A stretch of DNA of 64,000 nucleotides from Paludisphaera rhizosphaerae (GCF_011065895.1 NZ_JAALCR010000002.1:372001-436000); one strand, 5' to 3'; shown: positions 8,404 through 17,850, numbered from the stretch's first letter. Notes: generated from the sequence alone by a model not told the origin. Numbers and translations: made by a program.

Positions 8404-8838
8404 ATGCTCGTGAGCGAAGTTCTCGACATGAAAGGCCGTCGGGTGGTCACGATCGATTCAGGGGCGAACGTCCAGGAGGCCGTCGCCAAACTTGTACAGC
8501 ACAACGTCGGCTCTCTGCCGGTGGTCGACGATGCCGGCCGACTCATAGGGGTCTTCTCGGAACGAGACGTCCTCCGGTTGATGCACCACAGGGGAGAGGG
8601 CTTCGGCCGCACGCAAGTCTCCGAGGTCATGACCTGCAACCCGGCCACGTGTCGCGTCGACGACACCGTCGAACAGGTCATGGGTCTCATGAGCGAACGC
8701 CGGATCGCCAAGGTGCCGATCGTCGAGGACGACGAGTTGGTCGGCATTGTTTCGGTCGGCGACGTGGTCAAGGTCATGTACGAGAAGGTCTCCACGGAGA
8801 ACCACCACCTTCTATCTTACATCCAGGGAGGCCTCTAA
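8404..8838 (+). CDS. Tandem CBS-domain protein
   Basis: 144 residues, almost entirely two CBS domains (about 8-62 and 73-127). Typical phrases are VGSLPVVDDAGRLIGVFSERDVLR in the first and RIAKVPIVEDDELVGIVSVGDVVK in the second, each ending in the usual ligand-contacting strand. Stand-alone CBS pairs bind adenine nucleotides and act as energy or stress sensors. An excellent AGGAGG site precedes the ATG. The gene is monocistronic, with its end 9 bases from the convergent malQ. What it regulates cannot be told from the sequence. Confidence 0.92.
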   Translation: MLVSEVLDMKGRRVVTIDSGANVQEAVAKLVQHNVGSLPVVDDAGRLIGVFSERDVLRLMHHRGEGFGRTQVSEVMTCNPATCRVDDTVEQVMGLMSERRIAKVPIVEDDELVGIVSVGDVVKVMYEKVSTENHHLLSYIQGGL

Positions 8839-8847
8839 GGGCCGGCC

Positions 8848-10473
8848 TCATGTGGTTGAAGTCGAGGAGTCTCCGCGGATTTCCTCCGCGGAGGACTCCG
8901 GCTTCAGCTCCGCCGGCAGATCGGAGGGCTTCTTTCGGTGCAGGTCGTGGGTTTTCGGCAACGTGCCGTTCCAGCGGCCGAAGAGGGCCGTCAAGTCCGC
9001 CAACCTGTCCTCCTCGGCCGCCGTGGGCCGATCCGGCAGCATCCGCCATCCCCAATTGCCTTCGCCCCGTCCGGGCACATTCATCCTGGCCTGGCTGTCC
9101 AGGCACAAAACATCCTGCATCGGCGCGACGGCGATGTCCGCCACCGATCCCCAGGCTTGACGGATGAGATCCCAGGGGAACTCCGCACCGTCTGTGCCGA
9201 CGAACCGGAGGGCGAATCGGCGCTCTTCCTCGATCTCGTCGAGCGACTGAGTCGACTCCACGTGCTGACTGGTGAGCCAGCCCAGACTGGTGTCGTTGTC
9301 GTGCGTCCCCGTGTAGGCGACGCAGTTGGGGACGTGACGGAAGGGGAGATGCTTGTCAGCCTCGGGATCGTTGGCGAAGCCGAACTGGAGTACCCGCATC
9401 CCCGGCAGGTCGAACTCGTCGCGGAGCGCCTCCACCGGCGGCGTGATCAGCCCGAGGTCCTCGGCAATGAAGGGCAGATCCGGGAAGTGTTTCCGAAGCG
9501 CCGTGAAGAGCGCGGGCCCCGGGCCGGGCACCCACCGGCCGTTCACGGCGGTCTCGGCGCCACCGGGAACCTCCCAGTAAGCCTCAAAGCCTCGGAAATG
9601 GTCGATGCGGATGAGATCCACCTGCTTCAGCAACGCTCCGATGCGATGCGACCACCAGGCGTAATCCTCGGCGGCGTGCGCCTCCCAGTTGTACAGAGGG
9701 TTGCCCCACAACTGGCCGGTCTCGCTGAAGTAGTCCGGCGGGACGCCGGCGACGAACGTCGGCTTGCCTTCAGCGTCGAGGAAGAAGAGGTCGGGACGCG
9801 CCCAGACGTCCGCGCTGTCGTGGGCCACGAAGATCGGAATGTCTCCGATCAACTTGACGTCGTGAGTTCGGCACGTCTCCCGGAGCGATTTCCACTGGAG
9901 GTCGAAGACGAACTGGACGAATTCGTGAAACCGGACCGCCTCGGCGGATTCTCTGGCGAAGTCCTCCAGCGCGGCCGGGTCGCGGAGCGCCAGTTCGGGC
10001 TCCCACTGAAACCACGCGCTGCCGTTTCGCACCTCCTTGATCGCCATGAAGAGGGCGTAGTCCTGGAGCCACTCCTTTTCCTGGGTGATGAAGCGGTGGA
10101 AGTCCGCGTCCGCCGGGGAGAATCGGGAGAACGCCCTGGAAATCAGGCCGTTCTTCACGCGGATCGCTTCGATGAAGTCGACCTCCTCGGTCGGCTCCAC
10201 GGGGTCGGGCAGCTCGGAGGGTAGGAGCCAACCGCGATCAACCAGGCCCTCGGGGCTGATGAGCAACGGGTTGCCAGCAAAGGACGAGTGAGACTGGTAG
10301 GGCGAATTACCCGCCCCCGTCGGCCCGAGCGGCAGGGTCTGCCACCAGCGCTGGCCGGCCTTCGCCAGTGTTTCGACGAACCTGTGAGCCTGCGGTCCAA
10401 CGTCCCCGACTCCGAATGGGCCGGGAAGCGACGTCGGATGCATGAGGATTCCGCTCGACCTGGGATGTCTCAT
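8848..10473 (-). CDS. malQ: 4-alpha-glucanotransferase (GH77, amylomaltase)
   Basis: 541 residues, family GH77. It transfers alpha-1,4-glucan segments between maltodextrins in glycogen/starch turnover. Conserved signatures are GILMHPTSLPGPFGVGDVG at the N-terminus, GNSPYQSHSSFAGNP, IRIDHFRGFEAYWEVP carrying the nucleophile Asp, FIAEDLG carrying the acid/base Glu, and YTGTHDNDTSLGW carrying the third acidic residue. All are intact, so the enzyme should be active. It stands alone between the CBS gene and a hydrolase gene on the same strand (45 bases upstream). No glycogen synthase or phosphorylase lies in the window. Confidence 0.97.
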   Translation of the reverse strand: MRHPRSSGILMHPTSLPGPFGVGDVGPQAHRFVETLAKAGQRWWQTLPLGPTGAGNSPYQSHSSFAGNPLLISPEGLVDRGWLLPSELPDPVEPTEEVDFIEAIRVKNGLISRAFSRFSPADADFHRFITQEKEWLQDYALFMAIKEVRNGSAWFQWEPELALRDPAALEDFARESAEAVRFHEFVQFVFDLQWKSLRETCRTHDVKLIGDIPIFVAHDSADVWARPDLFFLDAEGKPTFVAGVPPDYFSETGQLWGNPLYNWEAHAAEDYAWWSHRIGALLKQVDLIRIDHFRGFEAYWEVPGGAETAVNGRWVPGPGPALFTALRKHFPDLPFIAEDLGLITPPVEALRDEFDLPGMRVLQFGFANDPEADKHLPFRHVPNCVAYTGTHDNDTSLGWLTSQHVESTQSLDEIEEERRFALRFVGTDGAEFPWDLIRQAWGSVADIAVAPMQDVLCLDSQARMNVPGRGEGNWGWRMLPDRPTAAEEDRLADLTALFGRWNGTLPKTHDLHRKKPSDLPAELKPESSAEEIRGDSSTSTT

Positions 10474-10518
10474 CTTCGCCCTCTCAGGGAGTCCTATCCA
10501 CGGCCGAAAGGGCCCGGT

Positions 10519-11325
10519 TCAGCCCGTCGACTGCAGGAACCGTTCCAGCGCGTCCCGGAAATCGCCCTTGTTCTCAATGTGCGGCATGTGACCGACGCCT
10601 GGCAGCACTTCCATCCGAGCCCCCGGAATGCACTCGGCGAGTTCGCGAGCGATCGTCGGGGGGTTGATCAGATCGAGTTCACCCGTCAGCACCAGACAGG
10701 GGATGTTGAGCTTCTCGAGCCGGCCCCGCGCTTCATGGGTTGTGGCTGCCCGGGCCTGCCGGGTGAAGGCGGCGGCGTCCTGGGGCCATGGATTGCGTTC
10801 GGCGAAACGGATCAGCCCCTGGATCTGCTCCATGTGCTCGTAGAACGGCGGCGCGACCAGCCAGGGGAGCGTTCCGATCGAGAAACGCGCTGGGTCGTCC
10901 CCAGCCAACTGGCGGAGCTGGATCCACGATTCCACCACCCCCTTGCGCCAGAGGCTCGCCCCCGCATGCGTCGAGACCAGCACCATTGATTTCAGGAGTT
11001 CTGGATGACGGATCGCCGTCTCCTGGGCGACGAGTCCGCCGAGAGACTGCCCCACGACGTGGACGGGTCCGGTCCCAAGCGCCCGGAGCCAGGCCGCGAC
11101 GTCGTCGGCCATGTCGGCGGTCGTGTAGGGGGCGTCGGCCCGCCAACTGCGGCCGGCGTCCCTGGAGTCGAGAGCAAGCGTCCGGCGCGAACGGGCGAAG
11201 TGCCGCTGCACCAGGCTGAAGGCCCTGTGGTCGCCGCCGAGGCCGCTCAAAAAGACCAGAGGCTCTCCGCCTTCTCCCACTTCCTCATAGTAGAATTCGC
11301 GACCGTTCAGAGATTGGATGGGCAT
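10519..11325 (-). CDS. Alpha/beta-hydrolase fold protein
   Basis: 268 residues, one alpha/beta-hydrolase domain. The nucleophile elbow GQSLGG lies near residue 95, a candidate acidic residue in GELDLINPP, and the catalytic His in GVGHMPHIE near the C-terminus. The oxyanion segment is [11 protein letters not shown]. The overall pattern resembles 3-oxoadipate enol-lactonases and related esterases/dienelactone hydrolases, but no aromatic-degradation genes are nearby, so the substrate is not predicted. It may be co-transcribed with malQ, 45 bases downstream. Confidence 0.88.
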   Translation of the reverse strand: MPIQSLNGREFYYEEVGEGGEPLVFLSGLGGDHRAFSLVQRHFARSRRTLALDSRDAGRSWRADAPYTTADMADDVAAWLRALGTGPVHVVGQSLGGLVAQETAIRHPELLKSMVLVSTHAGASLWRKGVVESWIQLRQLAGDDPARFSIGTLPWLVAPPFYEHMEQIQGLIRFAERNPWPQDAAAFTRQARAATTHEARGRLEKLNIPCLVLTGELDLINPPTIARELAECIPGARMEVLPGVGHMPHIENKGDFRDALERFLQSTG

Positions 11326-11473
11326 CAGCGATCCCGGGCTCGACCGATCTCAAGGCGCGGGCCGCCGCCCACGCACATCCGTGATAGCGTATGTCGAACT
11401 GATGCCAGAGGAAAGTCGTCCTCGGGAAGGTCGCGGCCAATCGCCCTGATTTCCCCGGATTCCCCCCGAACCC

Positions 11474-11501
11474 TTGACGCTCGGCGATCGTCGAGTAAGA
11501 T
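11474..11501 (+). promoter_or_regulatory. Promoter of tRNA-Glu
   Basis: A -35 TTGACG (11474-11479), a 16-base spacer and a -10 TAAGAT (11496-11501, overlapping a GATAAT at 11499-11504) sit directly before the tRNA. The expected start point, near 11508, lies about 10 bases before the mature 5' end. Confidence 0.65.
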
Positions 11502-11517
11502 AATTCTCGTGCCAGCC

Positions 11518-11590
11518 GCCCCCATCGTCTAGCGGCCTAGGATACTTGGTTCTCAGCCAAGGGACCGGGGTTCGAGTCCCCGTGGGGGTG
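11518..11590 (+). tRNA. tRNA-Glu (anticodon CTC)
   Basis: A full cloverleaf of 73 bases can be drawn. The acceptor stem is GCCCCCA (11518-11524) with TGGGGGT (11583-11589), ending in a G-T wobble. The anticodon stem is CTTGG/CCAAG with loop TTCTCAG, giving anticodon CTC at 11552-11554. The T stem is CGGGG/CCCCG with loop TTCGAGT. The discriminator base is G at 11590. CCA is not encoded. CTC reads GAG, the favoured Glu codon of a GC-rich genome. Confidence 0.97.
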
Positions 11591-11602
11591 CTTTGAAAGA
11601 GG

Positions 11603-11631
11603 AAACGACGTCCTTTGCGGCGTCGTTTTTT
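11603..11631 (+). terminator. Intrinsic terminator of tRNA-Glu
   Basis: An 8-bp stem AAACGACG (11603-11610) pairs with CGTCGTTT (11621-11628) and is extended by a CC/GG pair after a bulged T. The loop is TTTGC and the stem runs into an unbroken T tract to 11631. It lies 12 bases after the tRNA. Confidence 0.85.
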
Positions 11632-11775
11632 CATGCGCAGTTCTCCCCTGCGCTCCGGCCTCCTCGATTCCGGCCGTCGCCTTCCCCCGGGCGTACTCTA
11701 TAGAATCACTTTCGGACGACATCGCCGTCGGCCTACTCCACGTCCAACATACTGCACTCGGAAGCGGGGAGCGGC

Positions 11776-13305
11776 ATGGACGAACCACTTCTCCACGCCA
11801 TTCAGCGGATGATCGGCCGCCTGACGGCGTTAGCGCGCGAAGACGAAGAGCTTCGAGCCGATCTGCACAAACTCGGCGAAACGCTCATCAAGGCCGCCGC
11901 TCCATGCGATCGAACCGACGAAGAAGCAACCGAGACGCCCCCCGTCGACGTCGCAAGCATCCCCACGCCCGAAACCCCGGCGGAGCGGGTCGTTCAGACT
12001 CCGCTGCCCGAGCTCACGCTGGGCCGAATCACGCCACCCGCGCCGCGGGCCGAGCCACCAACCACGTTCCGGAACAGCCGCGACGTCGAGGACGAGGATC
12101 TGGAGGCGATCGAGGCGCGTTGCCGCCTTAAGGCCGAGGGGCTTCGCTGGGCCTGGGATCGGCGTAGTTCAGACCTTGGTTCGGCCGAGACCGCCGCGAA
12201 GGATCGAGACATCATCGAACGCGCGAAGGGCCTGGAGTGCCAGCTTTGGATGAACTCCCCACACTTCCGTGTTCCAGCCGATCCAGGTCGGCTTGATGAG
12301 GCTGCCGGTTGCTTCGAAGCCGTTGCGGCGGCGGTGGCCCTCCTGCGTGGGCTTCTCCAAGAGGCCGGAACCGATCACAGGCTCTTCAAGTCCGGCCTGG
12401 AGTTGCTTGCCGAGGCGCAATCCGGACTCCGCATCGCGATCGACCGACTCGACGGCCGCAAGGATCCGGATCAGTTCGCCGTTTACACCTGGCTGAGAGG
12501 CGTCGCCTACCGCGAGCAGATCTACCTGCCCCGATTCATGACGCTGGATCGGCCCGCCGATCCGGCCGACCATCAGGTCGTCCTGGAACGAATTCGTCGT
12601 CTGCACTCGGATCGAGGCGACATCCACCGTCAGACGCGCGAGCGAAAGTCCCTTTTCGGCAAACTCCGATACCACGCGCGACGGGCGCGCGAGGGCCTCG
12701 CCGATGAGCACGACTGGCAGAAGATCAATGTAACCCTCGATAACTTGATCGCCGCCGGCGAGCCCCCCAGCAGCGTTGAGATTCGCGAGGAAGTGCTGCC
12801 GATCGTCGATCAGCTTCCAGACGTCGGCGAGCCGTCGCGCGGGCTCGTCCTGGTTCTTCGCGAGATCGACTCCTACCTCGCCGCCCGCCGCACGACCAGC
12901 GAATCAGACCAGCAGGCCGAGGAGCCACCGACTCCCGACGTGGCCGAAGCTGCCCAACTGCTCGAAGGGAAAACCGTCGTACTGATCGGCGGCGCATGTC
13001 GCCCGGGTTCGGAGCGTGCGCTCTGCGAGGCGTTCCGACTGAAGGAGTTAATCTGGGTCGAAACCCGCGAGCATGAATCGATCGAGCGTTTCAAGCCGTT
13101 CATCGGGAGATCGGACGTCGCTCTGGTGATTCTGGCCATTCGATGGTCGAGCCATTCCTTCGCTGAGATCAAGCCGTACTGCGATCTTCACGGCAAGCCG
13201 CTCCTCCGTCTTCCCCGGGGGTACAACCCCAATCAGGTGGCCAGGGAACTTCTGGACCAGTGCAGCGAACGGCTTCGCGACACTTCTGACGACTCGAACG
13301 CCTGA
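11776..13305 (+). CDS. Protein of unknown function with C-terminal DUF2325-like domain
   Basis: 509 residues, no signal peptide or membrane segment. The N-terminus (1-30) resembles a helical dimerisation segment. About 30-95 is Pro/Glu/Thr-rich and probably disordered, and about 95-385 is mostly helical and unassigned. The last ~105 residues form a Rossmann-like DUF2325-type domain: KTVVLIGGACRPGSERAL, a middle D in RSDVALVILAIRWSSHS, and YCDLHGKPLLRLPRGYN. DUF2325 proteins have no established biochemical role. The start has only a weak GGGAG site. It is followed 126 bases later by the ECF sigma gene, with a small palindrome between them, so a shared transcription unit is uncertain. Confidence 0.7.
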   Translation: MDEPLLHAIQRMIGRLTALAREDEELRADLHKLGETLIKAAAPCDRTDEEATETPPVDVASIPTPETPAERVVQTPLPELTLGRITPPAPRAEPPTTFRNSRDVEDEDLEAIEARCRLKAEGLRWAWDRRSSDLGSAETAAKDRDIIERAKGLECQLWMNSPHFRVPADPGRLDEAAGCFEAVAAAVALLRGLLQEAGTDHRLFKSGLELLAEAQSGLRIAIDRLDGRKDPDQFAVYTWLRGVAYREQIYLPRFMTLDRPADPADHQVVLERIRRLHSDRGDIHRQTRERKSLFGKLRYHARRAREGLADEHDWQKINVTLDNLIAAGEPPSSVEIREEVLPIVDQLPDVGEPSRGLVLVLREIDSYLAARRTTSESDQQAEEPPTPDVAEAAQLLEGKTVVLIGGACRPGSERALCEAFRLKELIWVETREHESIERFKPFIGRSDVALVILAIRWSSHSFAEIKPYCDLHGKPLLRLPRGYNPNQVARELLDQCSERLRDTSDDSNA

Positions 13306-13322
13306 TCGTCTGTTCACAAAAT

Positions 13323-13337
13323 GAGCGATGATCGCTC
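13323..13337. repeat. Perfect 7+1+7 palindrome upstream of the sigma-factor gene
   Basis: GAGCGAT-G-ATCGCTC starts 18 bases after the stop of the DUF2325 gene and lies about 95 bases before the sigma-factor start. It has no T tract, so it fits an operator for a dimeric regulator better than a terminator. No regulator can be named. Confidence 0.4.
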
Positions 13338-13431
13338 GTCCTGAGTTGCCCCCCCTTGAAAAACCGCCTGCGCCCGGGGGATTATCTGTGAGACGTCGAC
13401 GTCGGCGGCGAATCATAGAGGTGGAACGTCC

Positions 13432-13989
13432 GTGCTGACATCAACCGAGATCGACGAGGTCATCGACCAGGTCTTGCGCGGCCACCGCGACGCTTTCCGT
13501 TTCATCGTCCGTAGTTACAGCCTGCCGATTCGAGCCTACATCGCCAGCCGACTGCGTCGCGCCGACGACGTGGACGACCTCACCCAGGAGGTTTTCATCG
13601 CGGCGTTTCGCGATCTCGCCCAGTATCACCCTGGGGGCGACTTCGGTGCCTGGGTCCGGGGCATCGCCCGCCACAAACTGAACGACTATTTTCGGAGTAC
13701 GACGCGACGGACGCAGGCCCATGAGCGGTTCCGTCTCGATCTCGCCTCCTCGGTCGAGACCGAGCTGGACGCAGCGGCGACCTGCGAGCCGAGCGATTCC
13801 ATCGAAGCCCTCTTGCGCTGCATTTCCCGGCTTCCGGAGAAATTGCGGCGAGTCGTAAAGTCGGGGCTGGACGGCGACAAGCCGGCCAGCCTCGCGGAAG
13901 AATTGGCCACAACCGTGGGCGCCGTCTACAACCTCCATTATCGCGCCAATCAAGTGCTTCGCGACTGTGTGAAGAAAGAGTTGAGTTGA
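13432..13989 (+). CDS. ECF-type RNA polymerase sigma factor
   Basis: 185 residues. Region 2 (about 18-85) has the DDLTQEVFIAAFRDLAQY core that binds the polymerase clamp and the -10 element, followed by GGDFGAWVRGIARHKLNDYFR. Region 4 (about 120-175) has the helix-turn-helix SLAEELATTVGAVYNLHYRANQVL. The start is GTG with an AGAGGTGG site. The stop overlaps the next gene by one base, so this sigma factor is translationally coupled to the FecR-like protein. That is the usual planctomycete arrangement, in which the partner is an anti-sigma-like membrane protein. Confidence 0.93.
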   Translation: MLTSTEIDEVIDQVLRGHRDAFRFIVRSYSLPIRAYIASRLRRADDVDDLTQEVFIAAFRDLAQYHPGGDFGAWVRGIARHKLNDYFRSTTRRTQAHERFRLDLASSVETELDAAATCEPSDSIEALLRCISRLPEKLRRVVKSGLDGDKPASLAEELATTVGAVYNLHYRANQVLRDCVKKELS

Positions 13990-15665
13990 TGGACCCGGAC
14001 CTTCGAGACCTGCTGGCGGCCTGGCGCGACGACCGCGCGGACCTCGACGACGCGGAGCAGGAGCGATTGCTCCAGCGTCTCCACGCGGACGAAGAACTCC
14101 GCCGCGCCTTCGCTGCCGAGCTCTGGATGGACGCCAAGGTCCAGGCCGTACTCACGCCCGAGCCGAATTGGCCCGCGCTCGACGCCTTGATCGACGGTCG
14201 CGACGCCGTTCCGTCTCCGATTCCGTCGATCTCGCCGCCAGCGTCGCTCGTGAATTCCTTCCCGTTCACGACTCCACTGCATCGCCGCCCCTTTCTCAGG
14301 GCGGCTGCTGCGGCGATTCTGGTCGCGGCGGCCCTCGCGGGCTACTTTCTACGGCCTCGTTCCGAGCCGACCCCTGTTCCACAGATCGCCAAAACCTACG
14401 AGAAGGTCGACGCGACCTCGGGGCTGGCGATGATCGTCAAGCTGGACGATGTGAATTGGGGTGCTGGAGACGAGGCCCACCCAGGCGAGGGGGATATCCT
14501 TGCTCCTGGCCCGCTTCGCTTCGAGTCGGGCCGAATGATGATCTCCATGCTCACGGGCGTCACCATGGCCGTCGAGGGACCCGCCGAGCTGGATCTCGTG
14601 TCGAACGACAAGGTCGTCTGCAAGATCGGGAAAGTCCGGGTTCGCTCCACCGCGGGGAGCCGAGGTTTCATCGTCGCCGGCCCCGATTCCGCCGTTCTCG
14701 ACCTGGGAACCGAATTCGGGATGAACGTCTCAAAAGACGGGAAGTCTCGCGCCCGGGTGTTCGACGGGGTCGTCGAATCCGCCGTCACGGCCCCGGACGG
14801 CAGCCCTCAGCGCACTCGCCTCTTCACCGAGAATCAGGCGTTCGAGATCAACCCGTCGGCAGGCGCGATCGAGAAGATCGAAGAGGTCGACGAGTTCCTG
14901 TCAGCGACGAAACTGCAAATACCTCCGCTGAATCTGGCCCCCAGCTACTCAGCGGCCGTTCGCGCCGATGAACCGTGGGGATACTGGAGGTTCGAGTCGA
15001 TCGAGGAAGCGACGACGCCTAGCGAGGTCGCGGGTCGTCCCGCGTTCAAGGTGATCGGTCCCATTCACACGGTCGAGGCTGGGCCCGAGGATCGTTGCCT
15101 GGAATTCCCCGACGGCGACGGATTCCAGTTGCTGGAGTTCCCCGAACTCTGGAGGCCGACGTGGGAGACCGGCTTCGCCTTCGAGTTCTGGGCCGCGCCG
15201 GAGAAGATCAACCACAGCAGCCTGGTTTCGGTGCTCGACACCGTGGGGACGGACAGCCATATCCTGCTGCTGGAGATGACCGCGCGGAACCTGCTGCACA
15301 AACCGGCGTCCGTGCGATTCCTCCACCGCTGGCCCCCCGGTTGGAGGGGCGGGGACAATCTTTACTCGCAAACGCCCTACGTCCCCTACCGCTGGCACCA
15401 CGTCGTCGCCCAGTTCCACGAGGGGAAGCTGGAGGTTTACCTCAACGGTCGACCGATGCCGTCGCTGTCCGTCGCGGCCGAGCATGCCGATAAAGGCTTT
15501 CGATTCATGCTGGGCCGACTGACCAGCAAGACCGGGCACGGGATCTCGATCGATCGGAACTTCGTCGGGAGACTGGACGAGTTCGCCGTGTATGATCACC
15601 CGCTCTCCCTGGAACGAATCCAGGAACACCATCGCCTGGGGTCCAGCGCCGCCCTGAAACCTTAA
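13989..15665 (+). CDS. FecR-domain and LamG-domain membrane protein (putative anti-sigma/sensor)
   Basis: 558 residues. The N-terminal ~90 residues form a short acidic anti-sigma-like cytoplasmic region (ERLLQRLHADEELRRAFAAELW). A single membrane helix lies near residue 100-118, followed by a FecR-like beta domain (about 180-280, centred on GSRGFIVAGPDSAVLDLGTEFGM). A C-terminal concanavalin-like LamG domain (about 320-550) ends in LDEFAVYDHPLSLERIQEHH. This domain order is common beside planctomycete ECF sigma factors. A glycan- or protein-sensing outside domain is inferred to control the sigma factor. The ATG at 13989 forms a TGATG overlap with the sigma gene; a TTG codon directly before it is less likely. 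Confidence 0.88.
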   Translation: MDPDLRDLLAAWRDDRADLDDAEQERLLQRLHADEELRRAFAAELWMDAKVQAVLTPEPNWPALDALIDGRDAVPSPIPSISPPASLVNSFPFTTPLHRRPFLRAAAAAILVAAALAGYFLRPRSEPTPVPQIAKTYEKVDATSGLAMIVKLDDVNWGAGDEAHPGEGDILAPGPLRFESGRMMISMLTGVTMAVEGPAELDLVSNDKVVCKIGKVRVRSTAGSRGFIVAGPDSAVLDLGTEFGMNVSKDGKSRARVFDGVVESAVTAPDGSPQRTRLFTENQAFEINPSAGAIEKIEEVDEFLSATKLQIPPLNLAPSYSAAVRADEPWGYWRFESIEEATTPSEVAGRPAFKVIGPIHTVEAGPEDRCLEFPDGDGFQLLEFPELWRPTWETGFAFEFWAAPEKINHSSLVSVLDTVGTDSHILLLEMTARNLLHKPASVRFLHRWPPGWRGGDNLYSQTPYVPYRWHHVVAQFHEGKLEVYLNGRPMPSLSVAAEHADKGFRFMLGRLTSKTGHGISIDRNFVGRLDEFAVYDHPLSLERIQEHHRLGSSAALKP

Positions 15666-15717
15666 GCGCGGCGGTGCTTGATCGCAGCTCGCTCGCCTCC
15701 TCTCCGGAGTCTGCATC

Positions 15718-17850
15718 ATGCGTTTCTCGCTGCTGAGGTCGGTCGTCCTCGTTCCGTTAGCCCTCTCCTCGACGTTGGCGAGTGGGGCCGCCCCGCTGGA
15801 GCCCGCCCCCGCGGGCTTGATGTGCGAGCTGCTGGCCTATCCCGAGAGGACCGCGATCACCGATCCCAGCCCCGAGTTCTCGTGGATCGTGCGATCCTCG
15901 GGGAAGGACGACGTGCAGACCGCCTATCAGATCCGCGTCGCCGCAACGGTCGAGGCGCTGGAGCGTCCCACCGACGCTCTCTGGGATTCGGGAAAGGTCG
16001 CCTCCGACCGGAGCGTCGCCGTTAGTTACGCCGGGCGGCCGCTTGAGTCGGATCGAACCTATCACTGGCAGGTCCGCACCTGGAACAAGGACGACCACGA
16101 GAGCGGCTGGTCGACTCCCCAGGCCTTCCGGACCGGGAAGCTCGCCCCGGCGCATTCGACGGCCCTCTATCCGCTTGAGCAGGTCGAGATCGCCCCAGCC
16201 TCTGTGACTCGGACGGCCGAGGGCCGCGACTTTTTCGACTTCGGTCGCTCGGCCTTCGGCGGTCTCAAGCTGATGCTGACCGCGCCGGCGGGGGGCTCGA
16301 AGGTCGTCGTCCACCTCGGCGAGAAGCTTTCGGCGCCGCAGACGATCGACCGCAAGCCTCCGGGCTCGGTCCGGTATCAGCGCGTCGAACTGACGCTCCA
16401 GCCCGGCAAGCAGACTTACATCGTCCCCTTCCGGGCCGAGGACAAGCGTCGGATGCCGGACGCGATCGGCGCGGTGATGCCGTTCCGTTACGTTGAGATC
16501 GAGGGCGCCGCGGGGCCGCTCGATCGCGAGTCGGCCCGGCAGGTCGCGGCGTTTTATCGATTCGACGACTCAGCCGCGCGGTTCACCTCGTCCGACGCCC
16601 GGCTGAACGCGGTCTGGGATCTCTGCAAGTACTCGATGAAGGCGACGAACTTCTGCGGCGTGTTCGTCGACGGCGACCGCGAACGGCTCCCGTACGAGGC
16701 CGACGCCTACATCAACATGCTCGGCTACTACGCGTGCGACCGGGAGTTCACGATCTCGCGGCACTCTCACGAGTACCTGATGGTGAACCCGACCTGGCCG
16801 CCGGAATGGAAACACCACTCCGTCTTCATGGCGTGGTTCGACTACCTCTACACCGGGGACGCCGAATCGCTGGCCGCCTTCTACGACAAGCTGAAAGGCG
16901 AGAAGCTACTGGCCGACCGCGCTCGGGGCGACGGCCTCCTCGACACCAAGGGCCTGCGCGACCTCGTCGACTGGCCGATGTCGGAACGGGACGGCTATGA
17001 GATGAAACCCGTCAACACCGTCTACAACGCCTTCTACGCCCGGTCGCTCTCGCTGATGTCCGAGATCGCTGCGGCGCTCGACAAGTCCGAAGACGCCTCA
17101 AAGTTCCGCGCCGAGGCCGCCCGCGTCACCGCCGCGATTAACGAGAAGCTCGTCGATCGAGCGACCGGCCTCTACGTCGACGGCGAGGGATCGAAGCATT
17201 CCTCGCTTCACGCCAACATGTTCCCGCTGGCCTTCGGGCTCGTCCCGGCCGAGCGGAAGGCGAAGGTGGTCGACTTCGTGAAGTCGCGCGGCATGGCGTG
17301 CAGCGTCTACGCCGCGCAGTACTTGATGGACGCCCTCTACGACGCCGGCGAGGCCGATCACGCTCTGTCGCTGACCACCGCGAAGAACGACCGCAGTTGG
17401 AGCCACATGGTCGAGGGAGTCGGCACGACGATCGCCCTGGAGGCCTGGGACCAGAAGTACAAGCCGAACCAGGACTGGAACCACGCCTGGGGAGCCGCTC
17501 CGGCGAACGTCATCCCCCGCAAGCTGATGGGGATCGAGCCCACCGAGCCCGGCTTCCGAACCGTCCGGATCCGCCCCCAGCCCGGCGACCTGAAATGGGC
17601 CGCCATGGTGCTGCCGACGATCCGGGGGCCGATTCAGGCGGATTTCACTTCCGCTCCTGCGGAATTCGTCCTCAACGTGGATCTGCCCGCCAACATGAAG
17701 GGCCGCGTGGAAGTCCCCCGACCCACCGCCGCCGGCGACGTCAAGGTGACCGTCGACGGGTCTCCCCGCGAGGTGAAGACGGAGGGAAACTTCCTGGTCC
17801 TCGAAGGAATTGGGTCGGGACAGCACCGGATCGTCCGGACTTCGCACTGA
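15718..17850 (+). CDS. Secreted alpha-L-rhamnosidase (GH78)
   Basis: 710 residues with a signal peptide cut near residue 24. The N-terminal part is the rhamnosidase Fn3/beta-sandwich region (EFSWIVRSSG, then TYHWQVRTWNKD). The middle is the (alpha/alpha)6 catalytic barrel with DGDRERLPYEADAY, where the general acid of GH78 sits, plus the NTVYNAFYARSL and WNHAWGAAPANVIPRKLMG segments. A C-terminal beta domain closes it. It should release rhamnose from plant or algal glycans outside the cytoplasm. It lies 52 bases after the FecR-LamG gene on the same strand, so it may be a target of that sigma factor. Confidence 0.93.
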   Translation: MRFSLLRSVVLVPLALSSTLASGAAPLEPAPAGLMCELLAYPERTAITDPSPEFSWIVRSSGKDDVQTAYQIRVAATVEALERPTDALWDSGKVASDRSVAVSYAGRPLESDRTYHWQVRTWNKDDHESGWSTPQAFRTGKLAPAHSTALYPLEQVEIAPASVTRTAEGRDFFDFGRSAFGGLKLMLTAPAGGSKVVVHLGEKLSAPQTIDRKPPGSVRYQRVELTLQPGKQTYIVPFRAEDKRRMPDAIGAVMPFRYVEIEGAAGPLDRESARQVAAFYRFDDSAARFTSSDARLNAVWDLCKYSMKATNFCGVFVDGDRERLPYEADAYINMLGYYACDREFTISRHSHEYLMVNPTWPPEWKHHSVFMAWFDYLYTGDAESLAAFYDKLKGEKLLADRARGDGLLDTKGLRDLVDWPMSERDGYEMKPVNTVYNAFYARSLSLMSEIAAALDKSEDASKFRAEAARVTAAINEKLVDRATGLYVDGEGSKHSSLHANMFPLAFGLVPAERKAKVVDFVKSRGMACSVYAAQYLMDALYDAGEADHALSLTTAKNDRSWSHMVEGVGTTIALEAWDQKYKPNQDWNHAWGAAPANVIPRKLMGIEPTEPGFRTVRIRPQPGDLKWAAMVLPTIRGPIQADFTSAPAEFVLNVDLPANMKGRVEVPRPTAAGDVKVTVDGSPREVKTEGNFLVLEGIGSGQHRIVRTSH

